NCBI RefSeq assembly: GCF_002104335.1
Contig: NZ_CP020867.1
Location: forward strand, 124,001-188,000
Length of the DNA stretch: 64,000 bases
Direction: 5' to 3'
Origin: Campylobacter cuniculorum DSM 23162 = LMG 24588
GTDB lineage: Bacteria; Campylobacterota; Campylobacteria; Campylobacterales; Campylobacteraceae
A program made the translations under genes and the position numbers. The notes below the pieces were generated by a model. It had not been told where the DNA came from. It was given only the letters and a program-made list of their open reading frames with translations, and searched no databases. Of the stretch, positions 55,030 through 63,604 are shown one piece after another (position 1 is the stretch's first letter; the number at the start of each line of letters is the position of its first letter).

Positions 55030-56322
55030 TTATTTTTCTTTCAAGCTTTTAAGTCGCAATTCCACAGCATTTTTATGGGCATCTAAGGCTTCAGCAGCCG
55101 CTAAAATCGCAACACTTTTTCCAAGTCTTTTAAAACCTTTAACGCTAAGTTCTTGCACGGTCATTTTTTTACTAAAATCCGCAAGATTCAAGCTTGAATG
55201 AGTTTTGGTTAAGCCATAAGTTGGCAAAACGTGGTTGGTTCCGCTTGCATAATCTCCCATAGATTCAGGAGAATAAGCCCCTAAAAATACCGATCCAGCA
55301 TGTTTGATTCCACTTAAGAGTTCTCGTGGTTTTTGAGTTTGTATGATGAGGTGTTCTGGAGCATAAGCATTTGAAATTTCAAGGCTTTGTTCTAAATTTT
55401 TTGCAACAATGATTTTAGAATGCACTATGCTTTGCGATGCCAATTCTTTTCGTGCTAAATTTTCAAGCTGTTTTTGCACCTCATCATTAACTTTTTGGGC
55501 AAAGTTTTCACTCAAACACACCAAAAGTACTTGAGAATCCGCTCCATGTTCAGCTTGAGAGAGTAAATCACTTGCTACAAATTGAGCATTAGCGTATTCA
55601 TCAGCGATAACTAAAACCTCACTTGGTCCCGCTTGCATATCAATATCCGCCCCTTCAATATCCGCACTCACTCTAGCCTTAGCTTCAGTAACAAAGGCGT
55701 TTCCAGGACCAAAAATTTTATCCACTTTTTCAACGCTTTGAGTCCCATAGGCTAAAGCAGCGATGGCTCCTGCTCCGCCCATTTGATAAACTTCATCAAC
55801 TCCGCATAAATTGGCACAAAAAAGCACAGCATCATTGATTTTAGCAGGACTTGCAAGGACAATTTTTTCACATCCTGCAATCTTAGCGGGAATGGCAAGC
55901 ATTAAAACAGTTGAAAATAAAGGAGCAAGTCCTCCGGGTATGTAAAGTCCGACTTTTTCAATAGGACGCGTTAAAAGCTCACATTTTACGCCTTTGGTTG
56001 TTTCAAGCTTTATTTTTTTAAAAATTTGTGCTTCGTGGAATTTTTTAATATTTTCAAAGGCAAGTTTAATCGCTTTTTTTAATTCTTTATCAATTCTTTT
56101 ACTTGCGTTTTTTATTGAGTCTTGACTGATTTTTATGCTTGAAATTGTAACTTTGTCAAATTTTAAAGCCTGTTCTATCAAGGCTTCATCACCTCTTTTT
56201 TTTACATCTTGAATGATTTCTTCAACAATCTTTGAAATTTCATCTTTTGCTTTCACAGCAGGACGCCTTAAAATTTCTTTTTTTTGTATTTGATTTAAAT
56301 TTTCATAGATTAAAATTTCCAT
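55030..56322 (-). CDS. hisD: Histidinol dehydrogenase
   Basis: 430 residues. '[26 protein letters not shown]', '[18 protein letters not shown]', '[16 protein letters not shown]', '[14 protein letters not shown]', '[10 protein letters not shown]' and '[12 protein letters not shown]' are the standard motifs with the zinc ligands. Oxidises histidinol to histidine in the last two steps. 1 nt from hisB, 6 nt from hisG. Confidence 0.98.
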   Translation of the reverse strand: MEILIYENLNQIQKKEILRRPAVKAKDEISKIVEEIIQDVKKRGDEALIEQALKFDKVTISSIKISQDSIKNASKRIDKELKKAIKLAFENIKKFHEAQIFKKIKLETTKGVKCELLTRPIEKVGLYIPGGLAPLFSTVLMLAIPAKIAGCEKIVLASPAKINDAVLFCANLCGVDEVYQMGGAGAIAALAYGTQSVEKVDKIFGPGNAFVTEAKARVSADIEGADIDMQAGPSEVLVIADEYANAQFVASDLLSQAEHGADSQVLLVCLSENFAQKVNDEVQKQLENLARKELASQSIVHSKIIVAKNLEQSLEISNAYAPEHLIIQTQKPRELLSGIKHAGSVFLGAYSPESMGDYASGTNHVLPTYGLTKTHSSLNLADFSKKMTVQELSVKGFKRLGKSVAILAAAEALDAHKNAVELRLKSLKEK

Positions 56323-56328
56323 ATTTTC

Positions 56329-57228
56329 TCACCTTAACATTTTTTCTATTGGTAAAACTAAAATCGAACTTGCACCTTCTTTTTTTAGGGTTTCCATAGT
56401 TTCCCAAAATAAATTTTCTTTACTCACTATATGGATAGCTAATTTTTTTTCATCGTGAGCAAGCGGTATAATCGTAGGTTTTTCAAGTCCGGGCAATAAC
56501 TTTTCAATGACACTTAGCTTTTCTTTTGGAATATGAAGCATAATGTATTTAGACTCTTTAGCACCGATAACTCCTTCAACTCTAAGCAAAATTTTATCAA
56601 CAAGGGCTTGAATTGTCTCATTTAAGGGGTCTTGTTTTTGTATCAAACAAGCCTTTGATTCATAAATGGTCTTAACTTCTTTAAGTCCATTTGCTTGCAA
56701 GGTCGCCCCACTTGAAACCAAATCACAAATTGCATCGGCTAAATTCGCCTTAGGAGCAATTTCAACAGAACCTGTAAGGGTGCAGTTTTGGTAATTTATC
56801 CCATTTTTTTTCATAAAATTTTTAAGAAGATGAGGATAAGAAGTAGCGATTCTAAGTCCTTCAAAATCTTTTAAATTTTCAAATTGAGCATCATGAGGGA
56901 GAGCCAAACAAAGACGACAATACCCAAAATCAAGCTTTTTAAGCAGTTTAAAATAAGCTTTTTCTCCTAAAGATTTTCTCTCAAGCTCATTTTCTTCTAA
57001 GACATTTTCGCCTATAATGCCAAGATCTACAATACCATCAAAAACAAGTCCGGGTATATCATCATCTCTTACCCTTAAAATATCTATGGGAAAATTCGTA
57101 GAAAAGGCAATTAAATTTTGTTCATGAATATGCATTTTAATTCCACAATCTTTCAAAAGTTGCAAAGATTCCTTAGAAAGTCTTCCGGACTTTTGTATGG
57201 CGATACGAAGACGCGAATTATTTTGCAT
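56329..57228 (-). CDS. hisG: ATP phosphoribosyltransferase (long form)
   Basis: 299 residues, so the long form with a C-terminal ACT-like regulatory domain (~225–299) subject to histidine feedback. '[24 protein letters not shown]', '[16 protein letters not shown]', '[19 protein letters not shown]' and the PRPP-binding '[19 protein letters not shown]' are seen. First gene of the his operon, with a likely promoter about 35 nt upstream. Confidence 0.97.
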   Translation of the reverse strand: MQNNSRLRIAIQKSGRLSKESLQLLKDCGIKMHIHEQNLIAFSTNFPIDILRVRDDDIPGLVFDGIVDLGIIGENVLEENELERKSLGEKAYFKLLKKLDFGYCRLCLALPHDAQFENLKDFEGLRIATSYPHLLKNFMKKNGINYQNCTLTGSVEIAPKANLADAICDLVSSGATLQANGLKEVKTIYESKACLIQKQDPLNETIQALVDKILLRVEGVIGAKESKYIMLHIPKEKLSVIEKLLPGLEKPTIIPLAHDEKKLAIHIVSKENLFWETMETLKKEGASSILVLPIEKMLR

Positions 57229-57259
57229 TTTTTATCCTTGATTTAATTTTTGAGCGTCT

Positions 57260-57265
57260 ATCTTA
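57260..57265 (-). promoter_or_regulatory. -10 box of the his operon
   Basis: Minus-strand TTTTTGCTAAGATAG contains TAAGAT (complement of 57260–57265), about 32 nt before the hisG ATG with an AAGGA site following. No attenuator-like His-rich leader peptide is present in this short space. Confidence 0.45.
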
Positions 57266-57362
57266 GCAAAAATATTCTTAAAAAACTAAAATTCTTAAAA
57301 GATTTTATTGATTTAAAATGATAGAAGAATCTTTTTGTTTTTGAAAGAATTTAAAAAGGATT

Positions 57363-58991
57363 TTAATCAAAATGTGCGACTAAATTTTTAGCTAATTCTT
57401 TGATATTATCACCTTTAAGCTCTGAAATTTCACCATTTTGTGCAAGAAAAATTCTATCGGCAATATCAAAATAAGAATCATCGTGCGTGATAGCAAAGAT
57501 AGTCTTACCCTCTTCTTTAAGAAGAGGCAAAAGCTTTTTGTAAAAAAAGCGACGAAATACAGGATCTTGATCAGCTGCCCATTCATCAAGCACTAAAATA
57601 TCACGTTCTTCAAGCAAAGCAATGAACATAGCCAAACGTTTTTTCTGTCCCATAGAAAGCTTGGTTATGCTGATATGATTGTTTTCAACGCTTGTTTTAC
57701 TCTCAAGTTCTAAAAATTTAAGCCAAAAATCAATTCTTTCTTGATTTGCAAATTCTGTGTCTTTAAGGGTTTGAGTGAAAAGATGAAAATCACTGAATAC
57801 TGCACTGATGAGTTTTCTGTATTTTTGGATGTTTTTGGCGTTAATTTTTTCATCATCAAGATAAATGGCTCCTGATTTTGGTTGAAAAAGTCCTGTTAAA
57901 AGCATACAAAAAGTGGATTTTCCGCTCCCGTTTTTTCCGATTAAAAAAACTAACTCTCCTTTTTTAAGACTTAAATTGACAGGATTGAGTTGAAAATTTT
58001 GGTAAGAAAAACTTGTATTTTCAAAGCGAATTTCTTTCCATTTGACCTTTTCATCTAAGAGGGTAAAATTCTCTTTATAAGCGTCAAGCTCAAGTTTTGC
58101 AATCTTATCAAGTGCGATTTTTGCTAGAATTAAAGTTGGAATTGAGCTAATCATAGAGACCAAAGGCGTTCTTAAAAAGAGTATAGATAAAGCAATGGTT
58201 GCCGCATTTTCTATGCTTGTAAGCTTAAAATGCAAGGCTAAATAAAACTGCACACCGACTAAGGCAAGAAGAGCGATATTGGTGATATTATTTGAAATAT
58301 TATTTAAGACATTACCTTTTATGTTATGAATTCTTTTTTCTTCTGCTTTTTTTTCAAATTCTTCTTCATAATAGTACTTAGCCCTAAAAGCATTGATAAT
58401 GAGTTCTTTATGCCCTTCAAGTATATTTTGATAATTCAAATTCAAAGCATCATCGCTTTCTCTAGCCTTTCTAAAACATTTATAGACCTTTAACATCAAA
58501 AAATGATTATTAACAAAAATCAACAATATCCACACAAAACAAAGCAAGAAAAGTTGCGGAGAGAGATACAAAAGATAAAAGCAGGTGCAAAGGATTAAAA
58601 TCGAAGCTTGTAAAAATTCAGGCAAACGCAAAAGTCCAAATGAAACACTCCTTACATCAGAGTTTAAAGAGGCTAAAAGTCTTGCTTTGCCGATTTGTTC
58701 TATTTTGAGTAAGGGTGTATCTAAGATTTGTTTTACAACCCGTCTTTGCATTTTAAAGATAAAATTTTGTCCAAAAACACTAAGACTAATTTCCACAAAA
58801 GAAGTGCTTATAAAAAAGATGATTAAAAGAAAAATAAAATTAAAAATAGGAATATGTTCAGTGTTTTTAAGTAAAACTTCATTAATAAAAACTAAGGTCA
58901 AAACTCCCATAATACTTGCAAAAAAACTAAAAAATAAAAAAAATGCAATTCTTAGTTTATTTTGTCTTAAAAGCTCTAAAATAAAAGGCAT
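57363..58991 (-). CDS. ABC exporter, fused membrane and ATPase domains (cyclic-peptide/SyrD-PvdE type)
   Basis: 542 residues. Six hydrophobic segments in 1–300, then the ATPase domain: Walker A 'LIGKNGSGKSTFCML', signature 'TKLSMGQKKRLAMFIALLE', Walker B 'DILVLDEWAADQDP' and switch His in 'FAITHDDSYFD'. The short loops and 'EWAADQDP' fit the cyclic-peptide export/siderophore transporter group; the C. jejuni relative lies next to the same MBL-fold gene. Substrate unknown. Divergent from the MBL gene, with minus-strand TATAAT at the complement of 59043–59048. Confidence 0.85.
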   Translation of the reverse strand: MPFILELLRQNKLRIAFFLFFSFFASIMGVLTLVFINEVLLKNTEHIPIFNFIFLLIIFFISTSFVEISLSVFGQNFIFKMQRRVVKQILDTPLLKIEQIGKARLLASLNSDVRSVSFGLLRLPEFLQASILILCTCFYLLYLSPQLFLLCFVWILLIFVNNHFLMLKVYKCFRKARESDDALNLNYQNILEGHKELIINAFRAKYYYEEEFEKKAEEKRIHNIKGNVLNNISNNITNIALLALVGVQFYLALHFKLTSIENAATIALSILFLRTPLVSMISSIPTLILAKIALDKIAKLELDAYKENFTLLDEKVKWKEIRFENTSFSYQNFQLNPVNLSLKKGELVFLIGKNGSGKSTFCMLLTGLFQPKSGAIYLDDEKINAKNIQKYRKLISAVFSDFHLFTQTLKDTEFANQERIDFWLKFLELESKTSVENNHISITKLSMGQKKRLAMFIALLEERDILVLDEWAADQDPVFRRFFYKKLLPLLKEEGKTIFAITHDDSYFDIADRIFLAQNGEISELKGDNIKELAKNLVAHFD

Positions 58992-59042
58992 ATTTTCTCC
59001 ATAAAAATCAATTGAAGTTATATTTACAAATCATTTTTGTTT

Positions 59043-59119
59043 ATTATAATTGTATTTTAATTAAAATTTCATCAAAATTTAAGCAAATTTTTTGAATATT
59101 AATTTATTTACATTATAAT
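59043..59119. promoter_or_regulatory. Divergent promoters of the ABC exporter and MBL-fold gene
   Basis: Minus-strand TATAAT (complement of 59043–59048) for the exporter and plus-strand TATAAT (59114–59119) in ACATTATAATC for the MBL gene, both in an AT-rich 162-bp gap. Confidence 0.5.
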
Positions 59120-59153
59120 CTTTAGCTTAAATAAAAAATAAAAGGAAATTGAT

Positions 59154-59948
59154 ATGTTGAAATGGTTTTTATCGTTTTGTTTATTAACTTTAGGTCTTTT
59201 TGCACAAGATACTTTTACAACTAAGGTTGGAGAAAATCAAATTTTTATCACTTCTCTTAAAGATAATGTTGTTGATAAAAATATATTAATCCCTAAAAAT
59301 GAAGAGGATAAAAAACTCATTGCTGAAGTTTATAAGGATAAAAAAATCAACAAACACAATGTGATTTTAATCAAAAATCCAAATTTCACAGCCTTAATCG
59401 ACACAGGTTATTTGGATACTTTGGATAAACTTCAAGCTTTTTTGCAAGACAATAAAGTCAAAAGCGAGGAACTTGATTATATCATCTTAACACATGCACA
59501 TCCTGATCATATCGGTGCTTTAATGGGCGAGGAAAATCCTTTCACTAAGGCTAAAATTCTAATGGATAGAAAAGAACATGATTATTGGATTGATGGTCAA
59601 AACGAAGCCATCAAAAATGCCTTAGAAAGGCTAGAAAATATAGAGTTTTTTACTCATGATAAGGATTTAATCATCGAGGGTTCAGGACTTAAAGCCATAG
59701 CTGCTTATGGACACACTCCGGGGCATAATATCATTATGATAGGCAATCATCTCGCTTTTTGGGCGGATTTAGTCTATGCTTTTGATGTGCAAATTAAACA
59801 TCCCCAAATTGCTGTCAGTTTTGATGTGGATGCAGAAGAAGCCATTAAAACAAGGGAGAAATTTTTTAAAGAATTTAAAGATAAAAACATCCAAATTTTA
59901 GGGGCTCATATGCCTTTTACAGAGCCTATAATTTTAACAAATTTTTAA
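59154..59948 (+). CDS. Exported metallo-beta-lactamase-fold hydrolase
   Basis: 264 residues with a signal peptide (MLKWFLSFCLLTLGLFA, cut probably after A17), so it is periplasmic. 'YIILTHAHPDHIGALMGEENP' is the HxHxDH zinc motif, later 'AAYGHTPGHNIIMIG' and 'LAFWADLVYAFDVQIKHP' give further ligands, and 'LGAHMPF' ends the active site. MBL-fold enzymes hydrolyse esters, thioesters or lactones; the substrate is unknown and beta-lactam hydrolysis should not be assumed. It precedes infA by 15 nt and shares the C. jejuni neighbourhood. Confidence 0.85.
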   Translation: MLKWFLSFCLLTLGLFAQDTFTTKVGENQIFITSLKDNVVDKNILIPKNEEDKKLIAEVYKDKKINKHNVILIKNPNFTALIDTGYLDTLDKLQAFLQDNKVKSEELDYIILTHAHPDHIGALMGEENPFTKAKILMDRKEHDYWIDGQNEAIKNALERLENIEFFTHDKDLIIEGSGLKAIAAYGHTPGHNIIMIGNHLAFWADLVYAFDVQIKHPQIAVSFDVDAEEAIKTREKFFKEFKDKNIQILGAHMPFTEPIILTNF

Positions 59949-59963
59949 ATAAAGGAGGGAATT

Positions 59964-60182
59964 TTGGCAAAAGATGATGTGATTGAGATTGATGGCAATG
60001 TGATTGAAGCCTTGCCTAATGCAAATTTTAAAGTGGAATTAGACAATAAGCATGTGATTCTTTGTCATATTGCAGGAAAGATGCGTATGCATTATATAAG
60101 AATAATGCCCGGAGATAGGGTTAAAGTTGAATTAACGCCTTATAGTCTTGATAAAGGTCGCATCACTTTTAGATATAAATAA
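59964..60182 (+). CDS. infA: Translation initiation factor IF-1
   Basis: 72 residues, OB-fold, started at TTG with a strong AGGAGGG upstream. '[71 protein letters not shown]' pattern is typical over its whole length. Binds the ribosomal A site during initiation. Confidence 0.97.
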   Translation: MAKDDVIEIDGNVIEALPNANFKVELDNKHVILCHIAGKMRMHYIRIMPGDRVKVELTPYSLDKGRITFRYK

Positions 60183-60214
60183 AAAACTCTAAGTTATTTA
60201 AAAGCTATTTTAGA

Positions 60215-60314
60215 TATAATTAGAATTTTTTGTGATATATGCATCAAACTACAAAGAAGTGTTTTCAAAATTCACCACTTATTTTGAAAATAGTTGGTTC
60301 ATTAACCTGATGCA
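60215..60314 (+). promoter_or_regulatory. Promoter and structured leader of the rpmJ–rplQ operon
   Basis: TATAAT at 60215–60220 starts a leader of about 130 nt before rpmJ. It can fold: TGCATCA (60240–60246) with TGATGCA (60308–60314) as an outer stem, and TTTTCAAAA (60262–60270) with TTTTGAAAA (60282–60290) as an inner hairpin; AAGTG/CACTT (60257–60261/60276–60280) offers an alternative. In E. coli, S4 represses its own (alpha) operon by binding a structured leader; this leader is a candidate for that role here, by analogy only. Confidence 0.4.
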
Positions 60315-60357
60315 TTCACAATCAAGAAGTGGAATTTATATATTTGAGGAGAAACTT

Positions 60358-60471
60358 ATGAAAGTTAGGGCATCGGTTAAGAAGATGTGCGACAAATGTA
60401 AAGTGATTCGTCGCAAAGGTATCGTTCGCATTATTTGCGAAAATCCAAAACACAAACAAAGACAAGGATAG
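60358..60471 (+). CDS. rpmJ: 50S ribosomal protein L36
   Basis: 37 residues, too short for usual ORF cut-offs: [20 protein letters not shown] and onward, with the zinc-binding Cys/His set C11, C14, C27 and H32 of the zinc-containing L36 form. Start at 60358 has GAGGAG upstream. Leads the alpha operon and is 2 nt from rpsM. Confidence 0.97.
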   Translation: MKVRASVKKMCDKCKVIRRKGIVRIICENPKHKQRQG

Positions 60472-60473
60472 AT

Positions 60474-60839
60474 ATGGCTCGTATTGCAGGTGTGGATTTA
60501 CCAAAGAAAAAAAGAATTGAATATGGGCTAACCTATATCTATGGTATAGGTCTTTTTACTTCAAGAAAAATTCTTGATAAAACAGGAATTTCTTACGATA
60601 AAAGGGTTTATGAGTTGAGCGAAGATGAAGCTGCGGCGATTCGTAAAGAGATTCAAGAAAATTATAGGGTTGAGGGCGATCTTAGAAAGCAAGTGGCTAT
60701 GGATATAAAAGCCCTTATGGACTTAGGGAATTATAGAGGATTAAGACACAGAAAAGGTTTGCCTGTACGCGGTCAAAAAACAAAAACTAATGCGAGGACT
60801 CGTAAAGGCAAAAGAAAAACAGTTGGTGCAAAATCATAA
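60474..60839 (+). CDS. rpsM: 30S ribosomal protein S13
   Basis: 121 residues from 60474 ([26 protein letters not shown]); the frame opens earlier inside rpmJ but the family start is clear. Helix-two-turn-helix region and basic C-terminal tail '[25 protein letters not shown]' are normal. Binds 16S RNA at the head of the 30S subunit. Confidence 0.98.
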   Translation: MARIAGVDLPKKKRIEYGLTYIYGIGLFTSRKILDKTGISYDKRVYELSEDEAAAIRKEIQENYRVEGDLRKQVAMDIKALMDLGNYRGLRHRKGLPVRGQKTKTNARTRKGKRKTVGAKS

Positions 60840-60860
60840 GAAGTGTTAAAGGATTAAAAT

Positions 60861-61253
60861 ATGGCAAAAAGAAAGATTGTTAAGAAAAAAATTGCTAAAA
60901 AAAATATAGCAAAAGGTATTGTTTATATCAGTGCAACCTTTAACAATACTATGGTTACAATTACTGATGAAATGGGAAATGCTATTGCTTGGAGCAGTGC
61001 AGGGGGACTTGGTTTTAAAGGTTCTAAAAAATCAACGCCTTATGCAGCACAACAAGCGGTAGAAGATGCATTAAACAAAGCAAAAGAACACGGCATAAAA
61101 GAAGTAGGCATTAAAGTGCAAGGACCTGGAAGCGGTAGAGAAACTGCTGTTAAAAGTGTTGGGGCTGTTGAAGGGATTAAGGTAACTTTCTTAAAAGATA
61201 TCACGCCTTTACCTCATAATGGTTGCAGACCACCTAAACGTCGTCGTGTTTGA
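60861..61253 (+). CDS. rpsK: 30S ribosomal protein S11
   Basis: 130 residues: Lys-rich N terminus then '[46 protein letters not shown]' and C-terminal '[18 protein letters not shown]', the full family signature. Platform protein of the 30S subunit; 21 nt after rpsM. Confidence 0.98.
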   Translation: MAKRKIVKKKIAKKNIAKGIVYISATFNNTMVTITDEMGNAIAWSSAGGLGFKGSKKSTPYAAQQAVEDALNKAKEHGIKEVGIKVQGPGSGRETAVKSVGAVEGIKVTFLKDITPLPHNGCRPPKRRRV

Positions 61254-61268
61254 TATAAGGAGAAAATT

Positions 61269-61895
61269 ATGGCAAGATATAGAGGACCCGTAGAAAAACT
61301 AGAAAGACGCTTTGGTGTTAGTTTAGCTTTGAAAGGTGAAAGAAGACTTTCAGGTAAAAGTGCTTTAGATAAACGTCCCTATGCACCCGGACAACACGGA
61401 GCGAGAAAAGGTAAAATCAGCGAATATGGACTTCAGCTTAGAGAAAAACAAAAAGCTAAATTTATGTATGGAGTGAGTGAAAAGCAGTTTAGAAGACTTT
61501 TCAGTGAAGCCGCAAGAAAAGAAGGCAATACAGGGGTTTTACTGATACAGCTTTTAGAGCAAAGACTTGATAATGTGGTTTATAGAATGGGTTTTGCGAC
61601 AACAAGAAGATTTGCAAGACAGCTTGTCACTCACGGACATATTTTGGTCAATGGAAAAAGAGTGGATATACCGAGTTATCGGGTTGAAGCTGGGGCTAAA
61701 ATTGAGGTGATTGAAAAAAGCAAAAATAATCCTCAAATCACAAGAGCAATCGAACTTACAGCACAAACAGGCATTGTTGCGTGGGTTGATGTTGAAAAGG
61801 ACAAGAGATTTGGAATTTTCACACGTAATCCAGAAAGAGAAGAAGTTGTCATTCCAGTAGAGGAAAGATATATCGTCGAGCTTTATTCAAAATAA
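61269..61895 (+). CDS. rpsD: 30S ribosomal protein S4
   Basis: 208 residues. '[41 protein letters not shown]' N-terminal domain (lacking the zinc cysteines), S4 domain '[41 protein letters not shown]'. Nucleates 30S assembly and in many bacteria represses the alpha operon by leader binding, relevant to the leader before rpmJ. Confidence 0.98.
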   Translation: MARYRGPVEKLERRFGVSLALKGERRLSGKSALDKRPYAPGQHGARKGKISEYGLQLREKQKAKFMYGVSEKQFRRLFSEAARKEGNTGVLLIQLLEQRLDNVVYRMGFATTRRFARQLVTHGHILVNGKRVDIPSYRVEAGAKIEVIEKSKNNPQITRAIELTAQTGIVAWVDVEKDKRFGIFTRNPEREEVVIPVEERYIVELYSK

Positions 61896-61908
61896 TAAGG
61901 GCTAAATT

Positions 61909-62922
61909 ATGAAGAATATTAAAACATCTGCTTATACGCCAACAGAATTTACCATAGAAAATATCAGTGATACTGTGGCTAAAATCAGTGCTTGGCCTTT
62001 TGAGATAGGTTATGGAATCACTTTGGCTCATCCTCTGCGTCGTTTGCTTTATACCAGCACTATAGGTTATGCTCCAACAGCTATTCACATTGAGGGTGTG
62101 ACTCATGAATTTGATAGTATGCATGGTATGCTTGAAGATGTCGCCTTTTTTATTATCAATCTTAAAAAATTGCGTTTTAAACTCAAAAGTAATTCAGATA
62201 AAGAGAGCGTAGAATTTAGCTTTAAAGGACCTAAGGAAATTCACGGAAAGGATTTAAGCAATAGTCAAGTTGAAGTTGTAAATGCCGATGCGTATCTGGC
62301 GACTATCAATGAGGATGCAGAGCTTAAATTCACTCTTGTGATAGAAAAAGGTATAGGTTATGTGCCAAGCGAAGAAACCAAAGAACTTTTAAACGATTCT
62401 AAATTTATTGCTTTGGATGCTTTTTTTACTCCTGTACGTGAAGCGACTTACGATATAGAAAAGGTTTTATTTGAAGATAATCCAGACTATGAAAAGGTCA
62501 TTTTAACCATTACAACGGATGGACAAATCAGTCCAAACGAGGCTTTTCAAAATGCTTTAGAAGCAATGTATAAACAATTATCCGTCTTTGATAAAATTAC
62601 TAATGTGAGAAATATCATCAAAACTCAAGCCTCAAACAATGAATTAGAAAGCACTAAATTACTTCAAAATATTGCTGATTTAAATTTAAGTGCGAGAAGT
62701 TTTAATTGTCTTGAAAAGGTTGGAGTGGTCTATATAGGAGAACTTGCCCTAATGAGTGTCAATGAATTGGCTGGTCTTAAGAATTTGGGTAAAAAATCCT
62801 TAGATGAGATTAAAAACATTATGGAAAGCATAGGTTTTCCTATAGGAAGTTCTAAATTAGGGGACAATAGAGAACTTCTTGAAAAGAAAATTGCTGAACT
62901 TAAAGCACAACATGAAGGATAA
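61909..62922 (+). CDS. rpoA: RNA polymerase alpha subunit
   Basis: 337 residues. N-terminal dimerisation/assembly domain (1–~230, '[48 protein letters not shown]') and alpha-CTD (~255–325, '[44 protein letters not shown]'). Both halves complete. 13 nt after rpsD. Confidence 0.98.
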   Translation: MKNIKTSAYTPTEFTIENISDTVAKISAWPFEIGYGITLAHPLRRLLYTSTIGYAPTAIHIEGVTHEFDSMHGMLEDVAFFIINLKKLRFKLKSNSDKESVEFSFKGPKEIHGKDLSNSQVEVVNADAYLATINEDAELKFTLVIEKGIGYVPSEETKELLNDSKFIALDAFFTPVREATYDIEKVLFEDNPDYEKVILTITTDGQISPNEAFQNALEAMYKQLSVFDKITNVRNIIKTQASNNELESTKLLQNIADLNLSARSFNCLEKVGVVYIGELALMSVNELAGLKNLGKKSLDEIKNIMESIGFPIGSSKLGDNRELLEKKIAELKAQHEG

Positions 62923-62925
62923 ATA

Positions 62926-63279
62926 ATGAGACATAAACATGGATACAGAAAACTTGGTAGAACTTCTTCACATCGCAAGGCTTTGCTTAAGAATTTAGCT
63001 ATAGCCCTTATAAAAAGCGGTAAAATAGAAACAACACTGCCAAAGGCTAAAGAATTAAGAATTTATGTAGAAAAACTCATCACTCGTGCCAGATTGGGAG
63101 ATTTAAATGCTCATAGAGTGGTTTTTGCAAATTTACAGGACAAAACAAGTACTCATAAACTTGTTAATGACATCGCACCTAATTTTAAAACAAGAAATGG
63201 AGGCTATACAAGAATCATTAAGACAAGAATGCGTCGCGGTGATGCTGCGGAAATGGCTTTCATTGAATTTGTAGCCTAA
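62926..63279 (+). CDS. rplQ: 50S ribosomal protein L17
   Basis: 117 residues: '[29 protein letters not shown]' start and '[27 protein letters not shown]' end, standard L17. Last gene of the operon, its stop codon sits in the left arm of the terminator. Confidence 0.98.
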   Translation: MRHKHGYRKLGRTSSHRKALLKNLAIALIKSGKIETTLPKAKELRIYVEKLITRARLGDLNAHRVVFANLQDKTSTHKLVNDIAPNFKTRNGGYTRIIKTRMRRGDAAEMAFIEFVA

Positions 63280-63313
63280 ATCTTCAAAATGAAGATTTAG
63301 GTGCTAATTTTTT
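63275..63313 (+). terminator. Intrinsic terminator of the alpha operon
   Basis: A perfect 12-bp stem CCTAAATCTTCA (63275–63286) / TGAAGATTTAGG (63290–63301) with a 3-nt loop, followed by a T run (63308–63313). The left arm includes the rplQ stop codon. Confidence 0.85.
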
Positions 63314-63604
63314 AAGCTCGTTTAATCAGTTTAGAAATTTAGCATTTAAAAAACCAAAAGATTTTTAATGCTCTATACAAAACATAATAAGAAACCTCAA
63401 TGTTGCCATCAATATAAGAAACATTGATGATAGATATAAAATCAAATTAGATAAATCTAGGATAGGGATTATCTGAAGTTACGCAGATTAGTGGGGTATC
63501 AAAGTATGGTAAGATATTAACTATCTATCGTAGAAACAAGAAGCCCAAATGTCTTTAGCACTCGGGCGATTCACTCGTTTGATTTATTGCTCGATATTAA
63601 AATT
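63302..63604. mobile_element. Gene-poor junction with IS200/IS605-like right-end relic
   Basis: No gene. At 63540–63574 GAAGCCCAAATGTCTTTAGC followed by ACTCGGGCGATTCAC has the look of an IS200/IS605-family right end: GCCC…GGGC foldback with a CTTTAG loop and a TTCAC end. Just upstream the frame gives TIYRRNKKPKCL ending at that TAG, possibly the last codons of a tnpB. On the minus strand the foldback is a 9-bp stem with two G-U pairs. No transposase gene remains. Confidence 0.35.

Noticed and set aside
60257-60290. H-type pseudoknot in the rpmJ leader
   Set aside because: AAGTG/CACTT and TTTTCAAAA/TTTTGAAAA interleave, but the connecting loops are 0 and 1 nt, too short to span the stems; they are alternatives instead.
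60231-60357. Longer frame in front of rpmJ
   Set aside because: L36 is a fixed ~37-residue protein; the upstream codons are leader RNA.
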